From positions 124,001 to 188,000 of the forward strand of contig NZ_JADPRT010000018.1 of NCBI RefSeq assembly GCF_015690355.1: a stretch of DNA of 64,000 nt, in the 5' to 3' direction. Position numbers and translations under genes: made by a program. This document shows, piece by piece, positions 9,343-17,932 of the stretch. The notes below the pieces were generated by a model. It was not told the origin of the DNA. It saw only the letters and a list, made by a program, of their open reading frames with translations, and did no database searches. The first letter of the stretch is position 1. Each line of letters opens with the position of its first letter. The stretch comes from Streptacidiphilus fuscans (GTDB taxonomy: Bacteria; Actinomycetota; Actinomycetes; Streptomycetales; Streptomycetaceae).

Positions 9343-11253
9343 CTACACCTCGACGTTCGAGCCCATGATCACGGTGCGGTCCTGCGGGAGCTGGAAGTAC
9401 GGGGCGGCGGCCGAGGTGATGTGCGAGGTCGCGATGAAGAGGCGTTTCTGCCACTGCGGCATCGTCTTCCCCGGGCCGGGCGTCAGCTCGATCTTGGAGA
9501 GGAAGTAGGTGCAGGTGTCCACGTCGATGCGGCCCTCGGTCTGTTCCGCGTTGAGGAGGGCCAGGGCGGCCGGGACGTTCGGCGTCTCCATGTAGCCGAA
9601 CCTCGCGGTGACCTGGATGATCCCGTCCGTGCCGCTGCCGAGGCTGTCCACGACGATGCGGTCCTCCGGGCCGATCCGGGGAATCGGCTCGGTGTTGATC
9701 GCCACCACCGCGAGGTGCTCGTGGCGCACGTGGTTGTGTTCCACGTTGGCCCGCAGCGCCAGCGGTACGGTCGTGGACGAGCGGTTGAGGAAGATCGCGG
9801 TGCCCGGCACCACCCGCACCCGCTTGTCGGTCTCCAGGTCGTCGACGAAGGTGCGCAGCGGGCCCTCCAGCCGCTCGCGGTTCTCCGTGACGATGTCGCG
9901 GCCCCGGCGCCAGGTGGTCATGATCGTGAAGGCGATCAGGCCGATCAGCAGCGGCAGCCAGGCACCGTGGGTGATCTTGGTCAGGTTGGCGGCCAGGAAC
10001 ATCAGGTCGCCCGACAGCAGGACGACGCCGCCGACGAGGATCCACGGCAGCGGGACCTTCCACCGCTGCCGGGCGACGTAGAGGAAGAGCACGGTGGAGA
10101 TGGTGATCGTCGCGGTGACGGCCATCCCGTAGGCGTAGGTGAGCCGCGCGGAGGACTGGAAGGCGAAGATCAGGCCGAGCACCGAGACCATCAGCAGCCA
10201 GTTGATCCACGGGACGTAGATCTGCCCGATGGTCTTCTCGGACGTGTGCGCGATCCGCAGGCGCGGCAGGTAGCCGAGCTGCGCGGCCTGGGAGGCGACG
10301 GAGAACGCGCCGGAGATGACCGACTGCGAGGCGATGACGGTCGCCACCGTGGCCAGCACGACGAGCCCGACCCGCGCCCAGCCGGGCGCCAGCAGGAAGA
10401 ACGGGCCGCTGACGTTCGCCGGGTCCTTGAGGATCAGGGCCCCCTGGCCGAAGTAGCTCAGCGTCAGGGCCGGCAATACCAGGAAGGTCCAGGACCGGCT
10501 GATCGAGCGGCGGCCGAAGTGACCCATGTCCGCGTAGAGCGCCTCCGCACCGGTGAAGGCGAGCACGACCGCCGCGAGCGCGAAGAAGGCGATGTTGAAG
10601 TGGTGGAACACGAAGCCGAGCGCGTATGTGGGCGACAACGCGCGCAGGATGGCCGGCTCGTCCGAGATGCCGGAGATGCCGAGAGCGCCGATGGCGACGA
10701 ACCAGACGATCATGATCGGCCCGAACAGCTTGCCCACGGCCTCGGTTCCGCGCTTCTGCGACAGGAAGAGCAGCACCGCGATGACCGTCGTGATCGGGAT
10801 GACCGCGTCGTGCAGGCTCGGGTCGACGATCTTGAGACCCTCGACCGCGGACAGCATCGACATGGCCGGCGTGATCATGCTGTCGCCCAGGAACAGGGCG
10901 GCCCCGAAGATGCCGAGCGCCGACAGCCACACCGCCGTCCGCCTGCCGTGCTTGGAGAGCTTCTGCTGCACCAGCGTGATCAGGGCCATGATGCCGCCCT
11001 CACCGTGGTTGTCCGCGCGCATCGCGAGCGACACGTAGGTGACGGAGACGACCATGATGACGGACCAGAAGATCAGCGAGACGATGCCGTAGACGTTGGA
11101 GGTGTTCAACGGCACCGGGTGCGGGTCGCTCGGGTTGAACACCGTCGCCATCGTGTAGATGGGGCTCGTGCCGATGTCACCGAACACCACGCCCAGGGCG
11201 CCGACCATCAGCCCCAGTCGCACCGTGTCGCGCACACCAGTGTCAGCTGTCAT
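9343..11253 (-). CDS. kup: Kup/Trk-type low-affinity potassium transporter
   Basis: A 636-residue membrane protein from the ATG at 11253. The frame is open upstream, but homology begins at RLGLMVGALGVVFGDIGTSP, the Kup N-terminal hallmark. About twelve hydrophobic segments occupy residues 1-440 (DNHGEGGIMALITL, GDSMITPAMSMLSAVEGLK are typical Kup loops). A cytoplasmic C-terminal domain of about 170 residues follows. Kup proteins import K+ with protons. The 160-bp leader was inspected for a c-di-AMP riboswitch and I could not recognise one. Confidence 0.95.
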   Translation of the reverse strand: MTADTGVRDTVRLGLMVGALGVVFGDIGTSPIYTMATVFNPSDPHPVPLNTSNVYGIVSLIFWSVIMVVSVTYVSLAMRADNHGEGGIMALITLVQQKLSKHGRRTAVWLSALGIFGAALFLGDSMITPAMSMLSAVEGLKIVDPSLHDAVIPITTVIAVLLFLSQKRGTEAVGKLFGPIMIVWFVAIGALGISGISDEPAILRALSPTYALGFVFHHFNIAFFALAAVVLAFTGAEALYADMGHFGRRSISRSWTFLVLPALTLSYFGQGALILKDPANVSGPFFLLAPGWARVGLVVLATVATVIASQSVISGAFSVASQAAQLGYLPRLRIAHTSEKTIGQIYVPWINWLLMVSVLGLIFAFQSSARLTYAYGMAVTATITISTVLFLYVARQRWKVPLPWILVGGVVLLSGDLMFLAANLTKITHGAWLPLLIGLIAFTIMTTWRRGRDIVTENRERLEGPLRTFVDDLETDKRVRVVPGTAIFLNRSSTTVPLALRANVEHNHVRHEHLAVVAINTEPIPRIGPEDRIVVDSLGSGTDGIIQVTARFGYMETPNVPAALALLNAEQTEGRIDVDTCTYFLSKIELTPGPGKTMPQWQKRLFIATSHITSAAAPYFQLPQDRTVIMGSNVEV

Positions 11254-11417
11254 CGGCGTGCGCTCCGTTCTCTGTGCCGTACTCTCGGTGAGCTCCGCCT
11301 GAACTCGTCGCTGTTCGGCAGCCCGGAGAACGGATTGTGACGGCTGCGTCCATATAACCAGCCCGGCGACCGGCTGTCGCGGGCCAGGCCGGCATACAGA
11401 GCCGATCGGCTCATCAG

Positions 11418-12194
11418 TCAGCTCACGACTACGGATCCCGGCGCCGGAGAAGGCGCCGCCATCGTCGCGCGGAGCGCGGGAATGTCCGGGGCGACGGCGG
11501 TGAGCAGAGTCAGGCCCTCGCCGAGCCGGAAGGCTGCCGCCTCCGCCGAAGCCCCGACCGACGTCCCGCCTGATGCCTCGCACGTGACCGCGTGGGTCGT
11601 CAGCAACTGGCCGAGCGTGCGACGGCCCGCCAGGACCGCCGGGCCGTCCCAGCCGGGTGGCGCGCCGGTGCCGACGTCGGTGGACTGGTCGAGGACGAGC
11701 CGGTCGCCCTGGCGGACGGTCAGGCGGGAGGTGAGGCGCCCAGGTGGTTCGTCGTGGCGTCCGAGGACCTGCTCCTCACGGAACAGCAGCTGGGCGTGCG
11801 GGTCCAGGTGGACGCGGGTCCACAGCCGCAGCTCGCTCCCCGCCGCCGCGATCACCGGTTCCGGACGCCAGCTCAGCTCGGCGTCCCCGGCGACGGTCAG
11901 GTCCAGGTCGTAATGGGCCGGTGCCGGATCCCGGCCCGGGAGGCTGAGGGTGGCGGCTGCGCTGGTGACCAGCAGTCGGGCGCCCGGCTCCACGACCACC
12001 TCGACGCGCAGCCGGTCCCCGCCGAGGGGCGCGGCCATCGCGCCCACCAGGACCACGTGCGCCGCGCCCGCGTCGTCCGGGTGGCGGGAGCGGCGCAAGG
12101 CGAGCGGCCCTTCGCCGGTCAGCTCGCGCAGGGCCGTGCCCCCGCTTCCGTCCGCCGTCACGCGGATCCGGGCGACGGCGGTGACACCGCTCAT
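11418..12194 (-). CDS. ureD: Urease accessory protein UreD (UreH)
   Basis: A 258-residue protein. Its ATG overlaps the ureG stop (ATGA at 12191-12194), which fixes the start among longer open possibilities. The sequence has UreD-type blocks: GARLLVTSAAATLSLPGR (family GA-x-x-x-x-T-x-A-A-T), WRPEPVIAAAGSEL, and a C-terminal section ending in a hydrophobic tail. UreD is the scaffold that binds apo-urease and, with UreF and UreG, delivers nickel and assists Lys carbamylation. It is the last gene of the operon; no ureE or nickel transporter follows. Confidence 0.9.
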   Translation of the reverse strand: MSGVTAVARIRVTADGSGGTALRELTGEGPLALRRSRHPDDAGAAHVVLVGAMAAPLGGDRLRVEVVVEPGARLLVTSAAATLSLPGRDPAPAHYDLDLTVAGDAELSWRPEPVIAAAGSELRLWTRVHLDPHAQLLFREEQVLGRHDEPPGRLTSRLTVRQGDRLVLDQSTDVGTGAPPGWDGPAVLAGRRTLGQLLTTHAVTCEASGGTSVGASAEAAAFRLGEGLTLLTAVAPDIPALRATMAAPSPAPGSVVVS

Positions 12195-12883
12195 GCCCGG
12201 CGCCAGTCCGCAAGCCGCTCGCGTACCCACGCCGCCACCGGCGCGACGCCGTCCGGGCGCACCAGCGAGCAGAAGAGGACCGGCAGTTCGCCGCGCTGCG
12301 CGGCCGCGTCCCTGGCCATCACCGACAGGTCCGCGCCGACCAGCGGGGCCAGATCGGTCTTGTTGACGACCAGCAGGTCGGAGGTGGAGACGCCGGGGCC
12401 GCCCTTGCGGGGGATCTTGTCGCCGCCGGAGACGTCGATCACGAAGATCTGGTGGTCCACCAGCCCGCGGCTGAAGGTCGCCGTCAGGTTGTCGCCGCCG
12501 CTCTCGACGAGGACGAGGTCGAGCGGGCCGACCGCGGCCTCCAGCTCCTCCACCGCCTCCAGGTTGGCGCTGATGTCGTCGCGGATCGCGGTGTGCGGGC
12601 AGCAGCCGGTCTCCACCGCGGTGATGCGCTCCGGCGGCAGCACGGCGTTGCGCAGCAGGAACTCGGCGTCCTCGGTCGTGTAGATGTCGTTGGTGACGAC
12701 CGCAAGGGAGAGCTCGTCGCGCAGCACCGCGCACAGGGCCGCGACCGTCGCCGTCTTGCCGGAGCCGACCGGCCCACCGAGGCCGATCCGCAGGGCGCGC
12801 CGGGTCCCGGAGCCGGTTCTGGCGGCGGCCGGAGCCGGGGCCGCGTGGTGCTCGGGCGCGGGAAGGTCGGGGTCACGGTGCAT
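12191..12883 (-). CDS. ureG: Urease accessory GTPase UreG
   Basis: A 230-residue SIMIBI-class GTPase. The P-loop GLGGPVGSGKTA, the VTNDIYTTEDA switch, the metal-binding ETGCCPHTAIRDD (the CPH motif that holds nickel) and VVNKTDLAP guanine-specificity motif are all present. I prefer the ATG at 12883, which has a GGAGG just upstream. An in-frame ATG at 12898 lacks a ribosome site. Residues 1-30 are Ala/Pro/His-rich, as in other actinobacterial UreG proteins, and may store nickel in the absence of UreE (inference). Confidence 0.95.
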   Translation of the reverse strand: MHRDPDLPAPEHHAAPAPAAARTGSGTRRALRIGLGGPVGSGKTATVAALCAVLRDELSLAVVTNDIYTTEDAEFLLRNAVLPPERITAVETGCCPHTAIRDDISANLEAVEELEAAVGPLDLVLVESGGDNLTATFSRGLVDHQIFVIDVSGGDKIPRKGGPGVSTSDLLVVNKTDLAPLVGADLSVMARDAAAQRGELPVLFCSLVRPDGVAPVAAWVRERLADWRRA

Positions 12884-12963
12884 GGTGCCTCCGTTCATCG
12901 GGGGATGGTGGGGACGGCCCGCGACGATGCGGGCGGGGTGTCACGTGCCGGGTGCCAGGCGTG

Positions 12964-13644
12964 TCACGAGGCGAAGAGCCGGACCGGCCACGCCGCGTGC
13001 TGTTCCGCCGAGATCTCCAGCAGCGGCGCGCCGAGGACCGGCAGCAGGTCGACGTCGCCGAGTTCCCCGGCGGTGACCGCCTGGTCCGCGACCTCGCCGA
13101 CGGCGTGCGCCAGCCGGGCGAGCACGGCCGTGGCCTGGAACGGGTCCAGGCCCAGCAGTCGCACGCAGGCCGTGACCGGGCCGGACACCGTCTCGTACGC
13201 CACCGCTGTCGCCGCGTCCGCCGGGCCGAGACCCGCCGCCGCAGCGGTCACGCCGAGCACGACCGGCTGGTGCGCCCCGGCCGGGCACGCTGCGGCCAGC
13301 CGCTCCAGCGCCGGGTCGGGCCAGGCGGCCCGCGCCGCGCGCAGCAGTTGGCGGCCGAGACGGCGCGAGGCCGCCCGCAGCACGGGCGAGGGCGTGCGGG
13401 CCTCCGCCGCCTCGTCGAGCGCGAGCGGGTCCGTGCCCGCCGCCGCGCTCGCCGCCAGGGCGGCGTTGGTCAGTCCGACCGTGTGCAGCCGTCCGGCGCA
13501 GAACGCCTCCAGGCTCGCGGCGTCGCCCACACGCCCCGCGCGCACAGCCGCCTCGACGCCGCCGGAGTGGGCGTGGCCGCCCGCGGGGAAGCGTCCGTCG
13601 GCGAGAACGAGCAGGGCGGGGTGGACCGAGGAATGCATCGTCAC
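12964..13644 (-). CDS. ureF: Urease accessory protein UreF
   Basis: A 226-residue helical protein with the UreF signatures LADGRFPAGGHAHSGGVE and, near the C-terminus, ATAVLARLAHAVGEVAD. The start is a GTG at 13644, 8 nt after GAGG; an ATG two codons on is possible. The gene begins 10 bp after ureC. UreF acts with UreD and UreG on apo-urease and is thought to gate GTP hydrolysis by UreG. The 80 bp between its stop and ureG is the largest gap in the operon. Confidence 0.9.
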   Translation of the reverse strand: MTMHSSVHPALLVLADGRFPAGGHAHSGGVEAAVRAGRVGDAASLEAFCAGRLHTVGLTNAALAASAAAGTDPLALDEAAEARTPSPVLRAASRRLGRQLLRAARAAWPDPALERLAAACPAGAHQPVVLGVTAAAAGLGPADAATAVAYETVSGPVTACVRLLGLDPFQATAVLARLAHAVGEVADQAVTAGELGDVDLLPVLGAPLLEISAEQHAAWPVRLFAS

Positions 13645-13654
13645 GGGCCGCGCC

Positions 13655-15463
13655 TCAGAAGAGGAAGTACCGCTGGGCCATGGGCAGTTCCGCCACCGGG
13701 TGCGGCTCCACCACCTCGCCGTCGATCCGCACCGTGAAGGTGTCCGGGTCCACGGTGACGTGGGGGAGCGCGGTGTTCTCGCGCAGATGCTCCTTCCGCA
13801 CGTCCCGGGTGTTGCGGATCGGCACGAACGCCTTGGCGACGCCGAGCTGTTCGCCCAGTCGCTCCGGCAGCCCGTCCTCCAGCGCCCACGGCGTCACGAA
13901 GTTGAGCGAGTTCGCCGACGGCGACCGCCCGACCCCGCCGAACATCGGGCGCGGTAGCACCGGTTGCGGCGTCGGGATGGACGCGTTCGCGTCGCCCATC
14001 TGCGCCCAGGCGATCTGCCCGCCCTTGACCACCAGGTCCGGCTTCACGCCGAAGAAGGCCGGCGTCCACAGCACCAGATCGGCGAGCTTGCCCGGCTCGA
14101 CGGAGCCGATCTCTTCGTCCATGCCCTGCGCGATCGCCGGGTTGATCGTGTACTTGGCGACGTAGCGACGCGCCCGCAGGTTGTCCGCGCGCCCGTCGCC
14201 GGGCAGCGAGCCGCGGCGCCGCTTCATCACGTGCGCGGTCTGCCAGGTGCGCAGGACGACCTCGCCGATCCGGCCCATCGCCTGCGAGTCCGAGCTGATG
14301 ATCGAGATCGCGCCGAGGTCGTGCAGCACGTCCTCGGCCGCGATGGTGGACGGCCGGATCCGCGACTCGGCGAAGGCGAGGTCCTCCGGGACGTCGGCGC
14401 TGAGGTGGTGACAGACCATCAGCATGTCCAGGTGCTCGGCGACCGTGTTCCGGGTGTGCGGACGGGTCGGATTCGTCGAGCTGGGCAGGATGTTGGGCTC
14501 GGAGACGACGGTGATGATGTCGGGCGCGTGCCCGCCGCCCGCGCCCTCGGCGTGGTAGGCGTGGATGCCGCGACCGGCGATGGCGGCGAGGGTGTCCTGG
14601 ACGAACCCGGCCTCGTTGAGGGTGTCGGTGTGGAGCGCGAGCTGCGCGCCGCTCTCGTCGCAGACGCGCAGGCACGCGTCGATGGCGGCCGGGGTGGCGC
14701 CCCAGTCCTCGTGGATCTTGAAACCGGTTGCTCCGCCGCGCAGTTGGGCGCGAAGCGCCTCGGTCGCGACGGTGTTGCCCTTGCCGAGCAGGCCGAGGTT
14801 CACGGGGTACTGCTCGGCGGCGGCGAACATCCGCGCCAGATGCCAGGAGCCCGGCGTGATCGTGGTCGCCTTCGATCCCTCCGCCGGGCCGGTGCCGCCG
14901 CCGAGCAGGGTGGTCACCCCGCTCGCCAGCGCCTCGTCGAACAACTGCGGGCAGATGAAGTGCACATGGGCGTCCACGGCTCCGGCGGTGAGGATCCGTC
15001 CGTTGCCGGCGATCACCTCCGTCTCCGGGCCGATCACCAGCTGCGGGTGGACGCCGTCCATCGTCTCCGGGTTCCCGGCCTTGCCGAGCGCGGTGATCCG
15101 TCCGTCGCGGATGCCCACGTCCGCCTTGACGACGCCCCAGTGGTCCAGCACCACCGCTCCGGTGATCACGGTGTCGGGCGCGCCCTGGGCGCGGGAGACA
15201 CGGCTCTGGCCCATCGACTCCCGGATCACCTTGCCGCCGCCGAAGACCGCCTCGTCCCCGCCGCCGCTCAGGTCCTGCTCGACCTCGACCAGCAGATCGG
15301 TGTCGGCCAGCCGGATCCGGTCCCCGGCCGTGGGGCCGTACAGGTCGGCGTACCGGCGCCGGGTCACGGTCAGCGCGGCGGCGCGCGGGTCACCGGCGCT
15401 CGGCCTGCCGGCGCTCGCGTCGGCGGTGCTCTTCTTAGTCGCGCTCATCTCGTGGGCGCTCAT
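13655..15463 (-). CDS. ureC: Urease alpha (catalytic) subunit UreC
   Basis: A 602-residue protein. The ATG at 15463 overlaps the ureB stop. All catalytic features are present: AHVHFICPQ (two nickel His), TGFKIHEDWG (carbamylated Lys), LALHTDTLNE, YHAEGAGGGHAPD (nickel His residues), the flap MVCHHL with its Cys-His, and SSDSQAMGR with the nickel-ligand Asp. About 45 residues precede the usual alpha-subunit start (VTRRRYADLYGPTAGD), a Ser/Ala/Lys-rich extension longer than in most bacterial UreC. A second ATG at 15448 could shorten it slightly. The enzyme hydrolyses urea to ammonia and carbamate in the cytosol. Confidence 0.97.
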   Translation of the reverse strand: MSAHEMSATKKSTADASAGRPSAGDPRAAALTVTRRRYADLYGPTAGDRIRLADTDLLVEVEQDLSGGGDEAVFGGGKVIRESMGQSRVSRAQGAPDTVITGAVVLDHWGVVKADVGIRDGRITALGKAGNPETMDGVHPQLVIGPETEVIAGNGRILTAGAVDAHVHFICPQLFDEALASGVTTLLGGGTGPAEGSKATTITPGSWHLARMFAAAEQYPVNLGLLGKGNTVATEALRAQLRGGATGFKIHEDWGATPAAIDACLRVCDESGAQLALHTDTLNEAGFVQDTLAAIAGRGIHAYHAEGAGGGHAPDIITVVSEPNILPSSTNPTRPHTRNTVAEHLDMLMVCHHLSADVPEDLAFAESRIRPSTIAAEDVLHDLGAISIISSDSQAMGRIGEVVLRTWQTAHVMKRRRGSLPGDGRADNLRARRYVAKYTINPAIAQGMDEEIGSVEPGKLADLVLWTPAFFGVKPDLVVKGGQIAWAQMGDANASIPTPQPVLPRPMFGGVGRSPSANSLNFVTPWALEDGLPERLGEQLGVAKAFVPIRNTRDVRKEHLRENTALPHVTVDPDTFTVRIDGEVVEPHPVAELPMAQRYFLF

Positions 15464-15771
15464 CCGTCCACCCGCCCGGCGGTCTCGCCGCGCAGCCCCC
15501 ACACCTCGCGGGCACCGCCGAGCGGCACCAGCTCCACGGTCATCGGGATCCCCGGCTCGAACCGGACGGCCGTCCCGGCAGGCACGTTGAGCCGCAGGCC
15601 GCGCGCGGAGTCGCGGTCGAAGCGGAGCCCTGGGTTGGCCTCCGCGAAGTGGTAGTGCGAGCCGACCTGGACCGGCCGGTCGCCGGTGTTCACCACCGGC
15701 AGCCTGGTCACCGCCCGTCCCTTGTTGAGCGGGACATCGCCCTCGCCCAGCAGCAGTTCGCCCGGAATCAC
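15460..15771 (-). CDS. ureB: Urease beta subunit UreB
   Basis: A 103-residue protein beginning MIPGELLLGEGDVPLN, the standard UreB start. It has RPVQVGSHYHFAEANPGLRFDR and GTAVRFEPG blocks typical of the beta subunit, which packs around the alpha-subunit active site. The size is normal. It starts 13 bp after ureA and overlaps ureC by 4 bp, so the three structural genes are translationally coupled. Confidence 0.96.
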   Translation of the reverse strand: MIPGELLLGEGDVPLNKGRAVTRLPVVNTGDRPVQVGSHYHFAEANPGLRFDRDSARGLRLNVPAGTAVRFEPGIPMTVELVPLGGAREVWGLRGETAGRVDG

Positions 15772-15784
15772 GTCGCGCCCCCGC

Positions 15785-16087
15785 TCAGTGGATCGGCTCG
15801 TGCAGGGTGACCAGCTTCGTCCCGTCCGGGAACGTCGCCTCCACCTGCACGTCGCGGATCATCTCCGGCACGCCGTCCATCACGTCGTCGCGCCCGAGCA
15901 CCGACCGTCCGGACGCCATCAGCTCGGTGACGCTGCGTCCGTCGCGCGCGCCCTCCAGCACGTGCACGGTGAGGATCGCGAGTGCTTCCGGATGGTTCAG
16001 CCTCAGCCCACGCCCCCGCCGCGCGAGGGCGACGTCGGCGGCGACGTGGATCATCAGCCGTTCCTGCTCGTGCGGAGTCAGTCTCAT
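15785..16087 (-). CDS. ureA: Urease gamma subunit UreA
   Basis: A 100-residue protein starting MRLTPHEQERLMIHVAADVA, the family hallmark. LNHPEALAILTVHVLEGARDG and DGVPEMIRDVQVEATFPDGTKLVTLH follow in the expected positions. It is the first gene of the leftward ureABCFGD operon. The 157-bp region upstream (16088-16244) should hold the promoter; I see short CCGG-containing repeats there but no convincing nickel or nitrogen regulator site. Confidence 0.96.
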   Translation of the reverse strand: MRLTPHEQERLMIHVAADVALARRGRGLRLNHPEALAILTVHVLEGARDGRSVTELMASGRSVLGRDDVMDGVPEMIRDVQVEATFPDGTKLVTLHEPIH

Positions 16088-16244
16088 CGGCGTCGAACTC
16101 CTCGGGTGGGAGGAAGAGACGCGAGCACCCCCTCGTGCCGCGATCCGGCCAAGCTACCGGATCAGAACCGGAGAACCAGGCGCGTCACGCAGAAGTAACC
16201 TGACCGACCCACAGCCCGTCACGCGGGCCGGAACGCGGGCCGCG

Positions 16245-17207
16245 TCAACACGGAACCGCGGGCAACCGTTCCCGGTCATCGGGCAGGGCTGATGGCAGCG
16301 GTGCCGCTGCGGCGACTTCGGCTTCGAAGCAGGTGCGCTCGTCCTGGTCGACGCGCACATGGAAGACGTTGTTGTCGCCGGGCGCCAACCGGACCCAGGC
16401 CGGGCGATCGAGTTCGACGTAGCGATGGAAACGCGTCGTCATGTCGGTGACCGCCGCATTACCCGCGGGGTGTCCGCAGACCGTGGCTTGCCGGGCGGCC
16501 TCGAGCAGGAGCATGCCGGGGGCGTGGTCGACAGGGTGATCGAACAGGATCGGGTGGTCGAGGTCCGCGCGCAGCCGCCAGGTGCGGGCATGCTGCGTGG
16601 GGGACTGCGTAGGGGAGAGGACGACGTCCTGGGCCAGGTGGCGTCCCACGCTGGCGGGGAGAAGTCCGGGTCCCGGGTGCAACGCGTTGGCGCGGGCCGT
16701 GGCGAGGTCGGCGCGTCCGGCGCGAAGGCGTTGGTAGACGCCGGGGCTGTGGGCGGAGAAGCGCGTCCTGGCGTGCCCGATCGTCGTCCCGTGCGCGACC
16801 GCCGTCATGCTCACACACCCGACGGTGAGGCTGTCCCGTCGGCGGACGACGTCGCCGAACGTGAGGGAGAGCGTCACATCCTGGGGCTGGTCGGCCAGTT
16901 GCATGGCCTCGGTGCTCACGCTGAACGACAGGTCTCCCCATATCAGTTGGTGGCCCAGGGGCACGCCGAAGACCTGGTGGGAGAGGAGCGGAAGGGTCTG
17001 TCTCAGCGTCTCGGCGAACAGCAGCGAATCGTAACGCCCGTGGACAGGCCTGTAGAAGCTGTGCGTACGGGGCCACTGGGCGGTGATGACGACGGCGGCG
17101 TCGGGACGTGTGCGCCAGCCGGTCAGGAAGACCTCGCCGGGTGCGCGCTTGTGCACCAAGTGCTTCGGTACCGCGATGCCTGGAAGGCAGGGGATGTTCG
17201 CGGGCAT
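16245..17207 (-). CDS. AfsA/ScbA-family gamma-butyrolactone (A-factor-type) synthase
   Basis: A 320-residue protein with the two tandem AfsA hot-dog-like repeats. Repeat 1 starts VHKRAPGEVFLTGW near residue 17. Repeat 2 starts DHPILFDHPVDHAPGMLLLEAARQA near residue 215; both carry the conserved H-K-x-x-x-x-E/D-x-L/F segments. AfsA condenses a beta-ketoacyl-ACP with dihydroxyacetone phosphate to make the butyrolactone precursor of diffusible autoregulators. GAGGAG lies 5 nt before the ATG. It is divergent from the receptor gene at 17309, the classic arrangement of scbA/scbR pairs. Confidence 0.92.
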   Translation of the reverse strand: MPANIPCLPGIAVPKHLVHKRAPGEVFLTGWRTRPDAAVVITAQWPRTHSFYRPVHGRYDSLLFAETLRQTLPLLSHQVFGVPLGHQLIWGDLSFSVSTEAMQLADQPQDVTLSLTFGDVVRRRDSLTVGCVSMTAVAHGTTIGHARTRFSAHSPGVYQRLRAGRADLATARANALHPGPGLLPASVGRHLAQDVVLSPTQSPTQHARTWRLRADLDHPILFDHPVDHAPGMLLLEAARQATVCGHPAGNAAVTDMTTRFHRYVELDRPAWVRLAPGDNNVFHVRVDQDERTCFEAEVAAAAPLPSALPDDRERLPAVPC

Positions 17208-17262
17208 GGGGACTCCTCGTGCTGGGCTGGGATGACCTGTCGCAAGAGCAGTGCAGGTGGTA

Positions 17263-17291
17263 GGCTAAAAGAAAATTTATTTTTTGTCGAT
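17263..17291. promoter_or_regulatory. Candidate autoregulatory element (ARE) between afsA-like gene and receptor gene
   Basis: The core reads CTAAAAGAAAATTTATTTTT, followed by TTGTCG (17265-17289). It is an imperfect palindrome, far richer in AT than its surroundings. About eight of twelve positions pair around the centre. ArpA/ScbR receptors bind AT-rich inverted repeats of about 22-26 bp in this position. Its right half (TATTTTTTGTCGATGA) resembles the right half of the site at 20463-20491. Confidence 0.6.
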
Positions 17292-17308
17292 GAGCGGAGG
17301 GTGACGAC

Positions 17309-17932
17309 GTGCCGGACCTGAAGCAGGAGCGGGCGGTGCAGACCCGCCGGCGGCTGCTGGTGGCAGCCGCCGAACTGTTCGACCAGTTCGGCTACGAGGG
17401 GACCAACGTCGCCGACATCGTCAAGCGAGCCGGGCTGACGCTCGGAGCCCTGTACTTCCACTACGGGAACAAGCAGGGCGTGGCCGAGGCGGTGATGAAC
17501 AGTCAGCCACAGGTCATAGAGCCTCTGTTGGAGTCCGAGGGGCTGCAGCACGTCGTCGACATAACGCTGGTCTGGGCACATCGCCTTCAGGTCGACCCGC
17601 TGCTGCGGGCCGGCGTCCGCCTCGCTGTCGAGCAGCGAGGGCACGGCATGAGCGATGCCACCTCGTTCAACGACTGGGCCGCGATCATGACCGAGCACCT
17701 GCAGATCGCTCGCGACAACGGCGCTCTGCGGTCCGGAGTGGACCCCGAGGTCGTCGCCCGCTTTCTGGTCGGCGCCTGCACCGGGGTCCAGCTGTACTCC
17801 CAACTCGTCAGCGACCGGGCCGATCTGATGGACCGGACCTGCGAGATGTGGCAGGTCCTGCTGCCCGGAATCGTCTCCGAGGAGGCCCGCGCCGACATCG
17901 TCATCGATCCCGCACGACGAGGCGGCGAGTAG
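17309..17932 (+). CDS. Gamma-butyrolactone receptor-type TetR regulator (ArpA/ScbR family)
   Basis: A 207-residue protein from a GTG at 17309, 8 nt after GGAGG. The N-terminal HTH (AAAELFDQFGYEGTNVADIV, then GLTLGALYFHYGNKQGVAEAV) is characteristic of butyrolactone receptors, including the LGALYFHY segment. The C-terminal ligand domain has matching length and a Trp-containing pocket (VQLYSQLVSDR, MWQVLLPG). Such proteins repress antibiotic-regulatory and butyrolactone genes until the autoregulator binds. Its stop codon TAG is immediately followed by the ATG of the NmrA-like gene. Confidence 0.9.
   Translation: MPDLKQERAVQTRRRLLVAAAELFDQFGYEGTNVADIVKRAGLTLGALYFHYGNKQGVAEAVMNSQPQVIEPLLESEGLQHVVDITLVWAHRLQVDPLLRAGVRLAVEQRGHGMSDATSFNDWAAIMTEHLQIARDNGALRSGVDPEVVARFLVGACTGVQLYSQLVSDRADLMDRTCEMWQVLLPGIVSEEARADIVIDPARRGGE

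Noticed and set aside
11254..11417. Possible c-di-AMP (ydaO) riboswitch in front of kup
   Set aside because: Potassium-transporter leaders can carry one, but I could not find its conserved elements in this 160-bp leader.
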